Source: Taenia hydatigena
Lineage: Eukaryota > Platyhelminthes > Cestoda > Cyclophyllidea > Taeniidae
DNA length: 64,000 nt
NCBI GenBank assembly: GCA_036345935.2
Contig: JADWOT020000003.1
Span: 15,353,901 to 15,417,900, forward strand
Reading direction: 5' to 3'
The position numbers were made by a program, and so were the translations under genes. Each line of letters opens with the position of its first letter. Positions within the stretch are counted from its first letter, which is position 1. Below are positions 47,448 to 59,200 of the stretch, one piece after another. The notes under the pieces are model-generated. The model did not search any database. It worked only from the letters and a program-made list of their open reading frames with translations, and was not told the DNA's origin.

Positions 47448-49003
47448 TTACAACTTTACAGAAGATAACAGAGTTCCCAAACCATCCTCAGCAGTTGGGG
47501 TATCCTGAATTGAAAAGATGAATGCATTGCTGAACCGGGCCCAGCGGGTACCTTCTGCTCTAATTAAAATGGGATTCCGAAAGGGATTAAGGGTGAGGAG
47601 AGCCAGAGCAGAACGTGGGTCGGAGGTGTCAACTCCAGGATGTAATCCCACAGAATGCAGGATCTCCAGGTTCCACAAGCATGAATACGGGCACGAATCC
47701 GTGAAGTAGGTGGGCACGTTCATGGCCAAAAAATTGCAAGATTAAAAACGCGACTAACCTTGAGCATCTTCAGAGTCTTTTTCCATGTGGGATACGCAAC
47801 AAATCCAACATTGAAACCTTCGAAAGGATGGATACAATGTGAGGAAACGTTTAAGCAATACCTATAACTAAATCCGGGAAACTAAAAGCTGCAGAGAGTT
47901 GTGCCTCTTCGAAGTACTGATGGTAAGTCCCACGCCAAATACTGGCGGAAATGCGACGTGAGAGAAGCCATTTTTGGCCATTCACACAAGGAGAAATGTT
48001 TGAGCCAATCATAGTGATAACTATCTCGTCGATAGCGTAGGATATCAAATAATCCAACTCCTAAGCTTCTGATATCGAATGTGAGGAGGTTAAAATACCT
48101 TGAATACAGGAAGCAAGTCCACTTCCACTTCCACACCAATTAGGTGGATGCTCAGCGATTTTTTATCAAGTATCTGCTGAATCACCTGATCACCTGTGGT
48201 TCAATGGCACATATAGTTAAGACATACACATTACCTTTGGTTGGAAGTAACTTATTAAGAATGTGATAAATTGTGAGCGGCCAATGAAAAAGAAGAGCCA
48301 ACGGCGATGAAAGCGAAAGATTCATCCACGCGTAAAATTCGGCCCAGTCGCAAAAATCGATCGAAACCAGTCGGACTGAGGAAGAGGTGGATCCGATTTG
48401 TGGATGAAGCGCAAGACTGACTACATCGCTTGGATTTGCGTAAGCTCTTAGAAGAGCGTTCTCCTCATCCCGAAGATTCTGAAACAACTTGTCAGGTTCA
48501 AGTTGTTCAAGCAAACATGAATCGTATATCAACCCGGTCCATTCCTTTAAACCATCACCTGGACCTTGTCCAAGCGTGTTAAACAGATACTTCCATAGCC
48601 CCGTCCCAAAGACACCATACTTTTGTAAAAGATTGCATAATTCTGACCGAGAAAAGAGCAAAGATGTCGTTTCTGCAAGAATTGCAGTAGATAACAATAG
48701 ACATACGGTGGGCATACTGAAAGGGGAAGTTTGCAAGAGCAACATTATATTCCATGAATATCTTCATAAACTTACACCACAACTTATGTGAATGTTGTGG
48801 ATTAAACACACCTTCCAGATCTTGCTGTCGACAACGCTCAGAACAGTATAATACTGCCTCGCAGAGTGGGCTGAAAGTCAAAATGACGTTGAAATAAATT
48901 ACCAGGTAACTGCCCCCACGAAGGCAATCCTCGCGTTGCATTTACAACAAAGAGTAAAAGCAGAACTACCAACCCCGCTCCCACTGCCCAAGGGAAGGAC
49001 CAT
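47448..49003 (-). CDS. ZMYND15-like MYND zinc-finger protein, complete
   Basis: Seven exons: 48903-49003, 48707-48870, 48235-48672, 48099-48193, 47862-48060, 47759-47817 and 47448-47726, coding for 444 residues. The ATG at 49003 is preceded in frame by TAG. The MYND finger is complete: C19-x2-C22, C34-x2-C37, C43-x3-C47 and H62-x3-C66, with an intron splitting C34. Later segments DWAEFYAWMNLSLSSPLALL, SFPDLVIGFNVGF, PTYFTDSCPYS and the ending LNPFRNP...SNAFIFSIQ follow the order seen in vertebrate ZMYND15, a MYND protein linked to testis-specific repression. All six introns are 32-44 bp. The last (47727-47758) has a GT donor but ends TG, not AG. MSS51 is the nearest alternative family but fits less well. 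Confidence 0.85.
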
Positions 49004-51635
49004 TAAACAAGGCGCCTAAGCCGTAATGGCCAGTTCCTCTATTTTCCCGCGTAAAATCGCTTCTATAAACACACACAAGTAGCAAGCATACGAATCCTGC
49101 TGTGAACGCACTTATTGAGATGATGCTAGAGTTGCACTAACAAAATTCTCGGTAAAAGTAAAGCAGTTTTTTACCAATGTGCAAAGCAATATTGGTAGAC
49201 GAGCGCCTGTACAGAGGTTAGTGATTAAAAAATAATCTTCTAAATTTGTATTAGTAGTATTGATAAGGACAGAAGCTTTTAGTTAGAACGACCAGATGTT
49301 ATAATAATAAAAGGGGGCGAGAATGCAAATGCTAACACTGAACACTGCTCCCATCCATAAGCATTCTCCGATGTAGCATGTACAAATTTCTGCATATTGC
49401 TAACATAGACGGTCTTCACATTTTTAAACAGTCAAATTATGTTAAGCTTTCTGTTCTGCTAAGTGCTTTATTGTCTTTTAACGTTTCGAACACGCCCCTT
49501 TAATTCATAATTGGAAAGGTTTCCTCTTTCTTTTCCTCCTCCCTGCAATTACTCCTAGTGTATGAAGGTCGAGTATTCTTGGACATCTTCACTGCGTTGG
49601 ACAAAACAGTTGGTAGATCGCATATTAAATTGAGGGTTGGGGGTGGTACTATTGACTTCCGGAGAATCGATCCGCCTTTACAGAACGAGATTCAATTTGC
49701 CCTGCTCCTCTCGTTTTGAAGTTTCATTTAAATAAGCATAAATAGCGCAATACTAATGCATCTTACTAGTCAAGGAAACGCATTATTCACAAGCTGGGCA
49801 GTAGGGAGCCCATAGCTACGGAAGAAAACCCAAGTCTGCAAAATGTTAGTACAAACGTCAAACGCTGAACAGCTCCGGCATTTAAAAATGCACTAGAACA
49901 CAACCTAAGGAGAAAATGCTTTCGAAGATGATCCTGTGCAATCAAAAGCATTAAAGCCCAGACATATGCTGTTGCGTTCATGTATCAGCTGCATATCTGC
50001 ACGGCAGGATGCTTATTATCTACTTATATAGGTGTAGCTGAAGCGACCCAGACCTCCCTGAGGACCTATGCAAACAACAATGCTCGCACAGAACATACAT
50101 CATCCGCATCCGGAAAGGATAGGGCCTACTGGCATTGATCCAAGGCACAGAAGCTCGACAAAGACACAATGGCCGAGCTCTCAAGTGGCACGTCACCAGG
50201 ACCGAGCATTGAACAAAGAAATGAATGATTCCATAGCAGCATGCCCTCCGGCCATCTGACCGGTCGAGAGTACAATCCAAGGTTATTTGATGCCTTTAAA
50301 AGTTTAAATTCCTGGGTTGTGAATTTTTTAAACTGCGAAATTCGAATTTTTTGCAAATACAAAACCTATCGCGGAACCTAAAGCAGAAAAAAACGTTGTA
50401 GCACGAGCGGTTTGAAGCGATTTAAAATGCAATCACTTCTTGTTTTTCTTATAAATATGTTATGATTATTTTTCAAAGTAGGAAATAATCGATTTTTTCT
50501 CAGGACGCGTTCATATCCGCCTATATCTACTGGACGTTGGGGGGTAACCTTTATAAGAGAAGGTTGAAACTGATTACTTCTAACCCCCTTTTTTATTAAT
50601 TTGAAGCAGCTTTAGTTTAATTTTGTAAGTTTCTTCAGGCTCACATATGTACCTTCATATTATCTCCGTGATTATGTGCGACCCAGAGGTTTGCCTCATG
50701 ACCTACGCACGTGTACATATAGATTTTGGGGGCGTAACATTGTGCTTTTTATTTCCTTTTCAACATTCTTATTTGATGGGCCAGTTATCATCCAAATGTA
50801 ACTTACAATTTGATTTATCAGTGTGCTGGGATGTTGTGTCTGATACACCTACATTTTGCTTATTTGGTATGCGTTAACCCCAAATTTTCGGATCTCTTTA
50901 CACTTGTCCATATTGAGATAATATTGTCAGCCTGAAAAGATTCAATATTTATCAGGCTACTTCTGATCTCAAAATCATTTTTATCAAGCAATTCAAACTG
51001 AGTAATTTTGTGAACATTATCTCTAAAAAGCCCTTAGAATTGTGAAAAGATAACGCTTTTGAACTTGAAGCCCGCCAGAAGTCGTTGATTTTGATTGCTA
51101 ACGCGCCATTTGGGTTTCGTTTTTTATGTGCATTCAGAGCTGTTTGATTTCCTTTTTTACAAGGGGAAAAATGGCTACTCATAGGTGTTAGTTAAACCTG
51201 ACGTTCAAGACAAACCCATCCAGATATGTTTAGGAGGCCTTGAAGTCGACAAGCTACACTTATAATTCTTCCACTCCACCCCAAAAAGTAAAATCGGCTG
51301 TATTCAAATATATCAGTGCTGATGCCATGGGCATTTGCTTTGAGGTATTTACCTCAAGCTCACAAAAATAAGGCCATGGTGTTTGGTTATAATTTTGATT
51401 AATAAAGCATATGCTACTCATGTTTAATCATTTGAGGTTTTGTTTTCGTGACCATACATTGGGGTAACTTTGGCGAAATCATCTTATGCAGGTTGGCCGT
51501 ACTGCTGTTCGAGATAAGTAATCAATTTTATTTGTAATAATAATAATATTTATATGAGAATCGAGCCAACACGGCCCATGGAAAATTTAGCAACTGCCTT
51601 AATTCACGAACCCGTGTCATACATCACTAGAGAAG
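49004..51635. other. intergenic, 2.6 kb, nothing recognised
   Basis: Divergent spacer between the MYND gene and the C7orf57-like gene, so it must hold both promoters. A moderately GC-rich patch at 50040-50280 is open on both strands and unidentified. Confidence 0.4.
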
Positions 51636-54600
51636 ATGCCTCAAAAGAAGTGTGAAGGCAGCTGGATGTATCATGTGAAAGGAAGACTCTGTAGTGATCC
51701 GAAGCCAGCGCCGCCGCTTTCCTCCATTCCCCTGATCGGTCTCCAGCCAGAAGACCCAAATGAACCCGACCGAAAAAGGCCATACTCTAACTTACGTTCA
51801 ACTGACACTCCTCTTATTCGCCTACAGAAGATGGGTGGTCGAAAGGATCTTCTCTGTTTTCACGAAAACGAACCTTGTAAGGATTCTGTCGAGGTGCTTC
51901 CGGAGTGCGCATCGAACAGTCCGCGGAACAGCATGCCCTCCTGTTCAGACAATCTACCTAAAGTGCCTACTTGTGTGCACCACTCGGCGTGCATTTCGAA
52001 ACCGCCTGTACATCCGACTCCAAAGATCGTGGATTCCCCGTGCCCACCACTACCGACAACCGGAAATTCAAGCCAGAGGCGGATTAAGCCGTGGAATCAG
52101 TCGAGTTCTCGACCCGGATACTCTAAGTATAACAAGGCAGTTCCCCCGCTTTCATTCATCCGGCGGGAGTACTTCTATCCCCACACCATCAGATACGTAA
52201 GAGTGAGTTATCATCACTTTCTTCCAGCCACATCTGTCATCCTTACTCGAGAGTTGCATACAGGCAGTGTAGAGGGGCTTTTCCAGCCCAGACACTTATT
52301 GCATTAACCTTGCTAAAGGCAGCTTGACAGTTCATTCGCTAGATATTATTTTACAATTCGTCTATTTGGTAACATTTCTCTTTGTTGGCATCATTTTGGG
52401 ATAAAACTTTTAATTTAATCAGGTAGTTTGCGTAAAAGATGTTCTGTCAATTCACTTCGTTGCAAGTATAGGCTTTTATGAATTCCTCCGAGCCCTTCCA
52501 TTGTACTTGAACTTAGTGAGGTCGTAAAAGCTCTTTAAATCATTTTTAATTGTTTTATGCGTTTTTCCTCTGCTCTGTTGCGCACAGTTTTTCTAAGCTA
52601 AACTATACCACGCCAGCGTCCGTTTGGCCCCAAATTACTCGTGCTTAAATACGGTACTGGGATGCCATTCCTCAATACGATTAGGACTTGCAACTAATCG
52701 TCTGTAGTGTGCGCCATCGCCAAAATCCCTCCCATCATTCCTCCCTTTCCTCCCTTCGCATCCCGTAACACCGTGCGTACGCGCCCTCGTACGTACCTGC
52801 AAGTGTCTTCCGACCAATCAGCGCTCAGCTAGGATCGCTTCTCACCTCGCCAGCATCACCACCGAATGTTAAAGCGCAGTCTGTCATGATGTTCCCTCCA
52901 GTCTGCGTAGTCCTCTTTTATACACTCTTCACTGCTCTCCAACCAATCATCGTACCAACTGAAGGCACTCATCCCATTTCAACGGAGACAACAGAACCGG
53001 CCGAATACAATGTTTATGAATCACGTGAGAGTGCTGTTCTTGCCGCTAAACCACGTCCATTCAAAAGTCAAAGGGACGAAATTATGGCAACTATATTCAA
53101 AAACTACAAGACTCATGAAAGACCCACTGAATTGCTTAACGAATCCACCGTGGTAAAAGTAAACATGAAGATTCTAGCCATCTTTTCTGTCGACGTGCGT
53201 AATATGGACTACTACGTGGATGCACTTCTACGTCAAACTTGGATGGATCCCCGATTGATGTGGAAACACCTACCTGAGCATGCAAGCTACACAATGCCCA
53301 TTGTTTCACCAAATCTGAAGGATCAAGTGTGGTTACCAGATCTCTTCTTTAGAAACGGAAAAGACGGTTATTTGCACAAGATGACTCTCCCCAACTACCT
53401 CCTTCGTGTTTATCCTAGTGGGAAAGTACTCTACAGTCAGAAAATTACGATGCGTTTTGCATGCCAGATGGAATTACAAAACTTCCCCATGGACGAACAG
53501 GTGTGCGATATAAACATCGGTTCATATGGCTACACACTTCAAGAATTGCGTTTTGATTGGACCGACCAAAACGCTCTTGAACTTACCAAAGATCTCCAGA
53601 TCTCTGAGTTTAACACGCCTGCCAATTTCACTACTATCGACTGCACTGAGAAGGCTTCCACATCTACCGGGAATTATACCTGTCTTCTGGTGAAGTTTCA
53701 CCTTTCAAGACAGTTGGGTAGCTACTTGGTGACCACTTACATCCCCAACGCCCTTATCATAATGGTTTCCTGGGTGAGTTTCTGGGTTCCAGCCGAAGCA
53801 GCTCCAGCAAGAGTACCTCTGGGTCTACTCTGTCTTCAAGGTCTCTGCACTCAAGCCGTGTCCGTAAGCTCAAGTCTTCCTCGAGTCTCTTACACCAAAG
53901 CCATCGATGTGTGGCTCATATGCTCAATTATTTTCGTGGTCAGTGTTATGGCAGAATATGCGGTGGCGCTCACCGTTATGAACAATGAAAAACTGATCTC
54001 TTGGCGTGTCGGTGTACGCCGGATTGTTCGTGAAGAGTTGGCACGCTGGTGGAAGGCCGTCTATCACATGGAAAGTTCAAGCAGCGCTAGTCGTGCCGCT
54101 CTAGTAACTAAGCGACAGGCTGAGTTATTTGCCCACGTGGAGGCTATCCTCACACACCAAGGGGATCTTCAACCACCCAATCCGACCCGCAGAATGCTTG
54201 GCGAGGTTGAGTCCATTGTAGACGGTTATAGTCGGTTCATCTTCCCTATTGCCTATCTCGTCTACAATGGCTGCTATTGGCTTTACTACCTTGTTATCGT
54301 TAGACACTAGTGGGCGGACACCGCAAGATAGCACATCCATGCCCACTCACTCGCTCGCCCGCCCACCAATCCACGCGCTATTGATAATCCCCCTCAGATT
54401 CATTGTTGTCGTTATGGGCAGACGTCTTTTTAAAAAACATGCTGCTGCACATGTTTTTTTTTCTCGTATCGGTGCTTTCTAGCAAATATCCCATTTGGCT
54501 TCAGTTTAGGATTTTCTTCCTCACGTCTTCCAAATGTCTCATTGAAGTTGCTAGTTCTCCAACTACTTTCAGCTGATTGTCGTTAACTTTTTAGTAGCTA

Positions 54601-56067
54601 TTTGATCCACCAAAAAATAAGAAATAGATGTTCTTAGTTTATTATTGCCTCAAAAAATTGCATTGGAATTACCCTCCTATTTTCATTGTTTCATTCTTTT
54701 CCTTTGTTGAAGAGGCAGACTTCGAATCTAGCGAATGCCACTCATAGTTCGGCCGTTCGGTCGGCATTTCCAGTAGCTTACACAGTACTTTCTTTGTGAA
54801 AGTGAAACATTGCGTAAGATTTTGTACTTGAGAGGAGCTCGCATGCTACCTTTTACAAAACATAAATTGCTTTAGCAACTCCACCACTGTCATGCATTGA
54901 TTGAAGCTTGTAAACTGTTATAAACTCCCTTGACTTTTCTCAACTTAACGTCATTATCAGAATCGCAATGAGGTATGCTAATCTGGAAGAAGGATTTTGT
55001 AATGCCTTATGGAAGGGCTGGAAGGCCACAAGCTTGGTGGAAGGTCGCGCTGCCTTGTGAAAGCATAATCTGAGGAAACTGACCCCGAATTGTTTTCTAC
55101 AAACCTTGATTTTATCCCACTTTCAAAGTAAAACGATAAAATTTGTTGAAAATATTTATTCTTGTAAGTATCCTCTCTCAGATTACAATCGTATAGGTAA
55201 GAAGCCTGCATCTTGAAGAGCAAAAGATCCATTTTTGTTTGAAAGTTTAATTTTAGCAATCCAAAGCAAAAGGATTCGTCGAGAAATGTGTTCTTAATTC
55301 GTCATCTAAATCCAAAGTTTTTACTACTGCACGTATATTAAATTTCCTTGAATTGTAAACGCGGCATAATATTTAATCCTTCAGGGAGTAATTGCTGCAT
55401 TCCGGATTTTCCTTGAATTATTGCTGTGAAGTAACTTATAAAACTGGCATTTGTAGGAGTTGGGAAGCTAGCAACATGGCCCAAATGTAGTGCCGCAGAG
55501 CAAAAATGCAACCCATGGGGATCTAAGTGTTCCCCTAGTTCAGGTCGCAGTTAAACAAAATGTTGCTGTTGTGAGGGTTAAGTTATCCGCTAACCACTTT
55601 CGATCCCTTAAAACTGAACTTATGCTAATGAGGATATTTAAGTAATATAACAGTTATACATTTAGATTGTGGCTCAATTTAGTACGGCCTCTACGCATCT
55701 GCCTCAACCATGTTTTTTTGATGAGCATTGAGGGATATTCTAAATTCGCGTGTTCTTATTCTCTGTTCCTGCGTTTGCAGATCCAAAATTTAACAAGTGA
55801 ACCTATCCAGTCCGAAAAGGTTCTTTTTGCATGAGATCGTCGTGTTTTCTCCATGATTTGCCCATTTCATTTTTGCAGCATGATCTCCCGAGCCAACCCG
55901 ACTGCCTTGCCAATCTTCTGACTCACAAGTATGCTGAGGAAGACTATAGAATGCAGAAAAAGTTGTGGAACGACTACTTAAGTCAGTTGAGGGATAGTAA
56001 TTGCTGCCAGCCAAGGACTGTGAAAGTCATCACTAGCCGATTCAATCCCATGTCTAAGAGGTGTTAA
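51636..56067 (+). CDS. C7orf57-like protein, two exons
   Basis: Exon 1 is 51636-52196 and exon 2 55879-56067, joined in phase 0 across a 3,682-bp GT-AG intron (GTAAGA...TTTTGCAG), giving 249 residues. GTGAGT eight bases further is an alternative donor in the same phase. The segments SWMYHVKGRLCSDPKPAPP, IPLIGLQ and LIRLQKMGGRKDLL resemble human C7orf57 (a W-Y-Y-H-V block, I-P-G-L and VKLAKQGGRPDLL), and HDLPSQPDCLANLL recalls its later PDYMVHEEF segment. That protein has no established biochemical role. The middle is rich in Pro, Ser and Cys and probably disordered. The intron contains a whole ion-channel gene. AATAAA at 56205 would serve as the poly(A) signal. Identity is by recalled similarity only. 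Confidence 0.55.
52197..52885. other. intron segment and putative channel 5' region
   Basis: Upstream of the channel ATG. The ATG at 52865 is followed at once by a stop. No clear TATA box is seen. Confidence 0.4.
52886..54310 (+). CDS. Cys-loop ligand-gated anion channel subunit (GluCl/GlyR-like), intronless
   Basis: Single-exon pentameric receptor subunit of 474 residues. Residues 1-20 look like a signal peptide. The extracellular domain has VWLPDLFF (149-154), the Cys-loop C193-C207 with 13 residues between, and a second pair C253-C266 of the glycine/glutamate receptor type. M1 is about 281-302. PAR at 307-309 marks an anion-selective family. M2 is about 310-330, followed by LPRVSYTKAIDVW, M3 about 341-364, a short basic M3-M4 loop and M4 about 451-471. 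The M2 lining is odd: Pro at 2', Leu at 6' and Gln at 9', where nearly all relatives have Leu. The gene lies within an intron of the C7orf57-like gene, same strand. It could be a divergent or accessory subunit. The ligand cannot be inferred. Confidence 0.95.
   Translation: MMFPPVCVVLFYTLFTALQPIIVPTEGTHPISTETTEPAEYNVYESRESAVLAAKPRPFKSQRDEIMATIFKNYKTHERPTELLNESTVVKVNMKILAIFSVDVRNMDYYVDALLRQTWMDPRLMWKHLPEHASYTMPIVSPNLKDQVWLPDLFFRNGKDGYLHKMTLPNYLLRVYPSGKVLYSQKITMRFACQMELQNFPMDEQVCDINIGSYGYTLQELRFDWTDQNALELTKDLQISEFNTPANFTTIDCTEKASTSTGNYTCLLVKFHLSRQLGSYLVTTYIPNALIIMVSWVSFWVPAEAAPARVPLGLLCLQGLCTQAVSVSSSLPRVSYTKAIDVWLICSIIFVVSVMAEYAVALTVMNNEKLISWRVGVRRIVREELARWWKAVYHMESSSSASRAALVTKRQAELFAHVEAILTHQGDLQPPNPTRRMLGEVESIVDGYSRFIFPIAYLVYNGCYWLYYLVIVRH
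54311..55878. other. channel 3' flank and remaining host intron
   Basis: No obvious poly(A) tract or target-site duplication marks a retroposition end. A second copy of a short dispersed repeat lies at 55494-55532. Nothing else is recognised. Confidence 0.5.
55494..55532 (+). repeat. short dispersed repeat, second copy
   Basis: Shares GCAGAGCAAAAAT and ACCCATGGG with the stretch at 454-490 in the same order and spacing. The full length of the repeat is not defined. Confidence 0.45.
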
Positions 56068-56204
56068 ATACCCTTTTGACATTAGCCATGGTGATGTGTT
56101 TCATTTCTCCATAACGAGAGGAAAAACATGCTCGAATCCGTGCAATTGCCTACTATTAAATTGCAAGTAGAGTTAAGGCTAATGAATGTTTAACACAGCT
56201 TAAA

Positions 56205-56210
56205 AATAAA
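56205..56210 (+). promoter_or_regulatory. poly(A) signal AATAAA
   Basis: Canonical hexamer about 140 bp after the stop codon of the C7orf57-like gene. Confidence 0.6.
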
Positions 56211-59200
56211 ATGACTCTTACTACTAGTGGACTTAACTTTGTTGACTTTAACAATGAAAACTACTGGTCTTCGTGATCACGGGCATAAGTGGGTGGAAAA
56301 CGCATCACCTCTACCCGTTCGTTTGTTTCCCTTTCCATAATGTCCGTTCTTGTAAATCGACCATAAAGAAAAACTTGAAACGAGTACGGTCTCTTACAGA
56401 AAACATGCCATGATCGAAAGTTACGCTACTGTTTATGTGCTATGACTCCGGAAACACACCTTGAACAACGTGCTAGTACAATAAAAGCTGCCGGCCTCTT
56501 CCGTTCAATCGTAGAGCTGCAAATCTATTTCACAGCTGAATCTTACTTCGTGCACAAAGTCAATCGAAAGCAAGTAATTATCTAGATGATTGGATGAATT
56601 GAAATCATCGAGACGATATAATACAGTGTTACCATTTCTGAAATCGGCAAAAGTTTCGAACTGCGGTTCTCAACGCCATTTTGTTTGTCGTGCATCGAGT
56701 TACTGAAAGGATGGTTTGCACGCATTACTTTACCGGTTTCTAAAAGAGATCAAGGAGACTTAGGCGTACTAGAACTCAAATTGTTTTCAAGCTGTTGCAG
56801 TTTGGCACCGCCGTCTTCTCAGTCCCATTCATTGAACCAAGGGAATGCACATGCTTCAGGGTACCAATGCGGTCGCACCAACTGACACACCGCATGGTTA
56901 ATATTTCAAAAAAGTACCTTAATATAATTCTGATGATAGCACTTTTAAACCTCAAAGTGGCTCGGAATATGCATGCTGGAAAACATTAGTAAAAATATCT
57001 ATCCTAATGTTTTTCGCCATCTGGTAGTTTGGTGACCTCAAGTTCCCATGTGCAGCCCAACGGTTTTGTTTGGAATATAAGCAGCAAATAGCATGGGAAC
57101 TTCTACGTCTAGTCAGCTCCTTTAGAATTGGTTTAGAATTCCCTCAACAGATAAGGCATTTAACGCAGGTGACGGGTTCGGATCCTATAATAGATCATGT
57201 GATCAGACCCTAAACACAGGAGTCATTGCCATCTGGCCACAAACCCGTGATTCACACAGCACCCCATATGTGTGGGCCAACCAACCGTGAGGACGAACAT
57301 TCGCACGCACACGAGACACGAACACAATCCAGACACACTGAGCTCAAAATTGGACACACTAACTGAGCGACCCCAGGAAGGCATGCAAGGGGAGAGAGAC
57401 AAGGTTGTATTCGCGCCCGCACGCACACACAAACGCGTTTGGCAAGCACTGCTGAGATGTATCGATTTTTCACAGTCAGGAGGGCAGGCGAAACATCGCA
57501 TTCGGCGTGTGAACGCACACGTACACACGCACTAACAACCGTCCACCGGTGCATAGCGGGCGTGAATGAGCCAATCAGATGTGGGTGCAGGCTAAGGGAT
57601 GCGCTAGTCTGTAGGCTTACACGCACGCTTGTCTCTCACTGTCGACTCCCTTTGTTCCTGTTCATGCACATGATGCAAATCGTCTGGCGGCTTCGGCTCG
57701 GACTTCGAGCGATGTGTAAGAGGAGTGGAGATACAGCAGTTGGCAAAATCCCCTTCACTTGAACCGGAGCGAGGAGGGGAGTGCATTGTACTTTGTAATA
57801 GCTTGTTTTATCAGATAGGAGATTTGCTGTGCAGAAAAGTGTTTTCCCACTTGCAGATGTTCTCAAGTTACGCTGCTCAGCTATACTAGTTTATCTATCG
57901 GCACTCCAAATGGAACTTTTAGTAGCTTAGGTCTCTATCCGGCGATGTGCCGCAAGTGAAAACCATGGGAGAAAGATGTCACAACACTGGTAAAGTCAGA
58001 TTCTGGCAAGCCATAGGGTCATAAAGCGCGACCTTGCGTCAAATAAACAAACGGATTCGGCATGCAAAACCTTTTACTGTTTCATGACGTAACAACCGGG
58101 ACCCGAATCACAAGGTCGGTAATGTTATTTGGTGTTGCAGAATGAGTTGCGCTGCCTACCCTGAAATCACATTTTTGAAAGGCTTAACACGCCATGTTGG
58201 CGTGTGCCGGAGGGTGTGTTCCACCCCTCAAACCGTGAACTCCCGTATCGTTGATAGAAGTAGTAAGATGGACTCCACACTACCGTGCATTCAAGATGTT
58301 GTCAGTAGTGGAAGTAATGCATCACGTCCTGTTATCTTTAACAAAGTCGGATAATTTGCACTAACGCGCCGTCCGTTAGGGGTGTACTTTGAGGGTAAAA
58401 CCTTGTAGGAGCAACATTTGAGCGAAATGCAGACTCGGGCCTGGGCAACGGACATTTATCCCAAGAATGGTGGGAGGTCGCGAGTCTTGTAGCAGAGGTA
58501 CTGCTCCATCAGTGAAGAACCTTAATGGGTGAAGGGGCGCTACCCCCTCATTCGACCGATGTGGGAGTAGGCTTGCCCAAAAGGTGATGATGCTTTAATA
58601 ATAAGTTTGTAAGGACGCATCAAATGTGCAGAGGTCGTAGAAAGGCCTCTAGCATTGGGAACAAAAGCTACGCTTGAAAAATTGGATCGGGAAATGCACT
58701 GGATGCAATGCTGCGATACTTGGGGCATCTTCACTTCCACTACGTTGTGACCAACCGATCACGGTATAATGGTATCAGACTACCTCGTAAAACAGATTGG
58801 AAAGGACAAGCCGCGGCAAATGAAACAAAGCATAGATGAAGCCAATGAACTAACCACGAAAGTGTCCTCAGATAAAAACTGAAATCAAAGCCTTGGAGAC
58901 TGCCTACCATCTTCCATACACGTTCGTAGACTCTATCAAGCATTCGAGGCCCCTCACTTAGTTTTGGAGGCATACTCGTCGTGGGACTTATGCGACTGAA
59001 TGGAGGAGGGTGCACGTACTGCATGCAGCCAAGAATTCCTTCGACCCCACTTAAAATTCGCCATTGTTATATCCAGCTTAGTCGGTAAGCGTCGGCCAAC
59101 CCTGTTGGTAAATAAACTGGAACGATGCCGCCCTCACCGCCCCCACCCATCGACCCTATCTGCGTGATCGGACGCAGGCCCGAAGCCTACCACCGCGTAT

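Noticed and set aside
57252..57626. 124-codon Cys-rich minus frame
   Set aside because: Composition reflects CACAC-rich DNA; overlapping frames are open on both strands and no domain is present.
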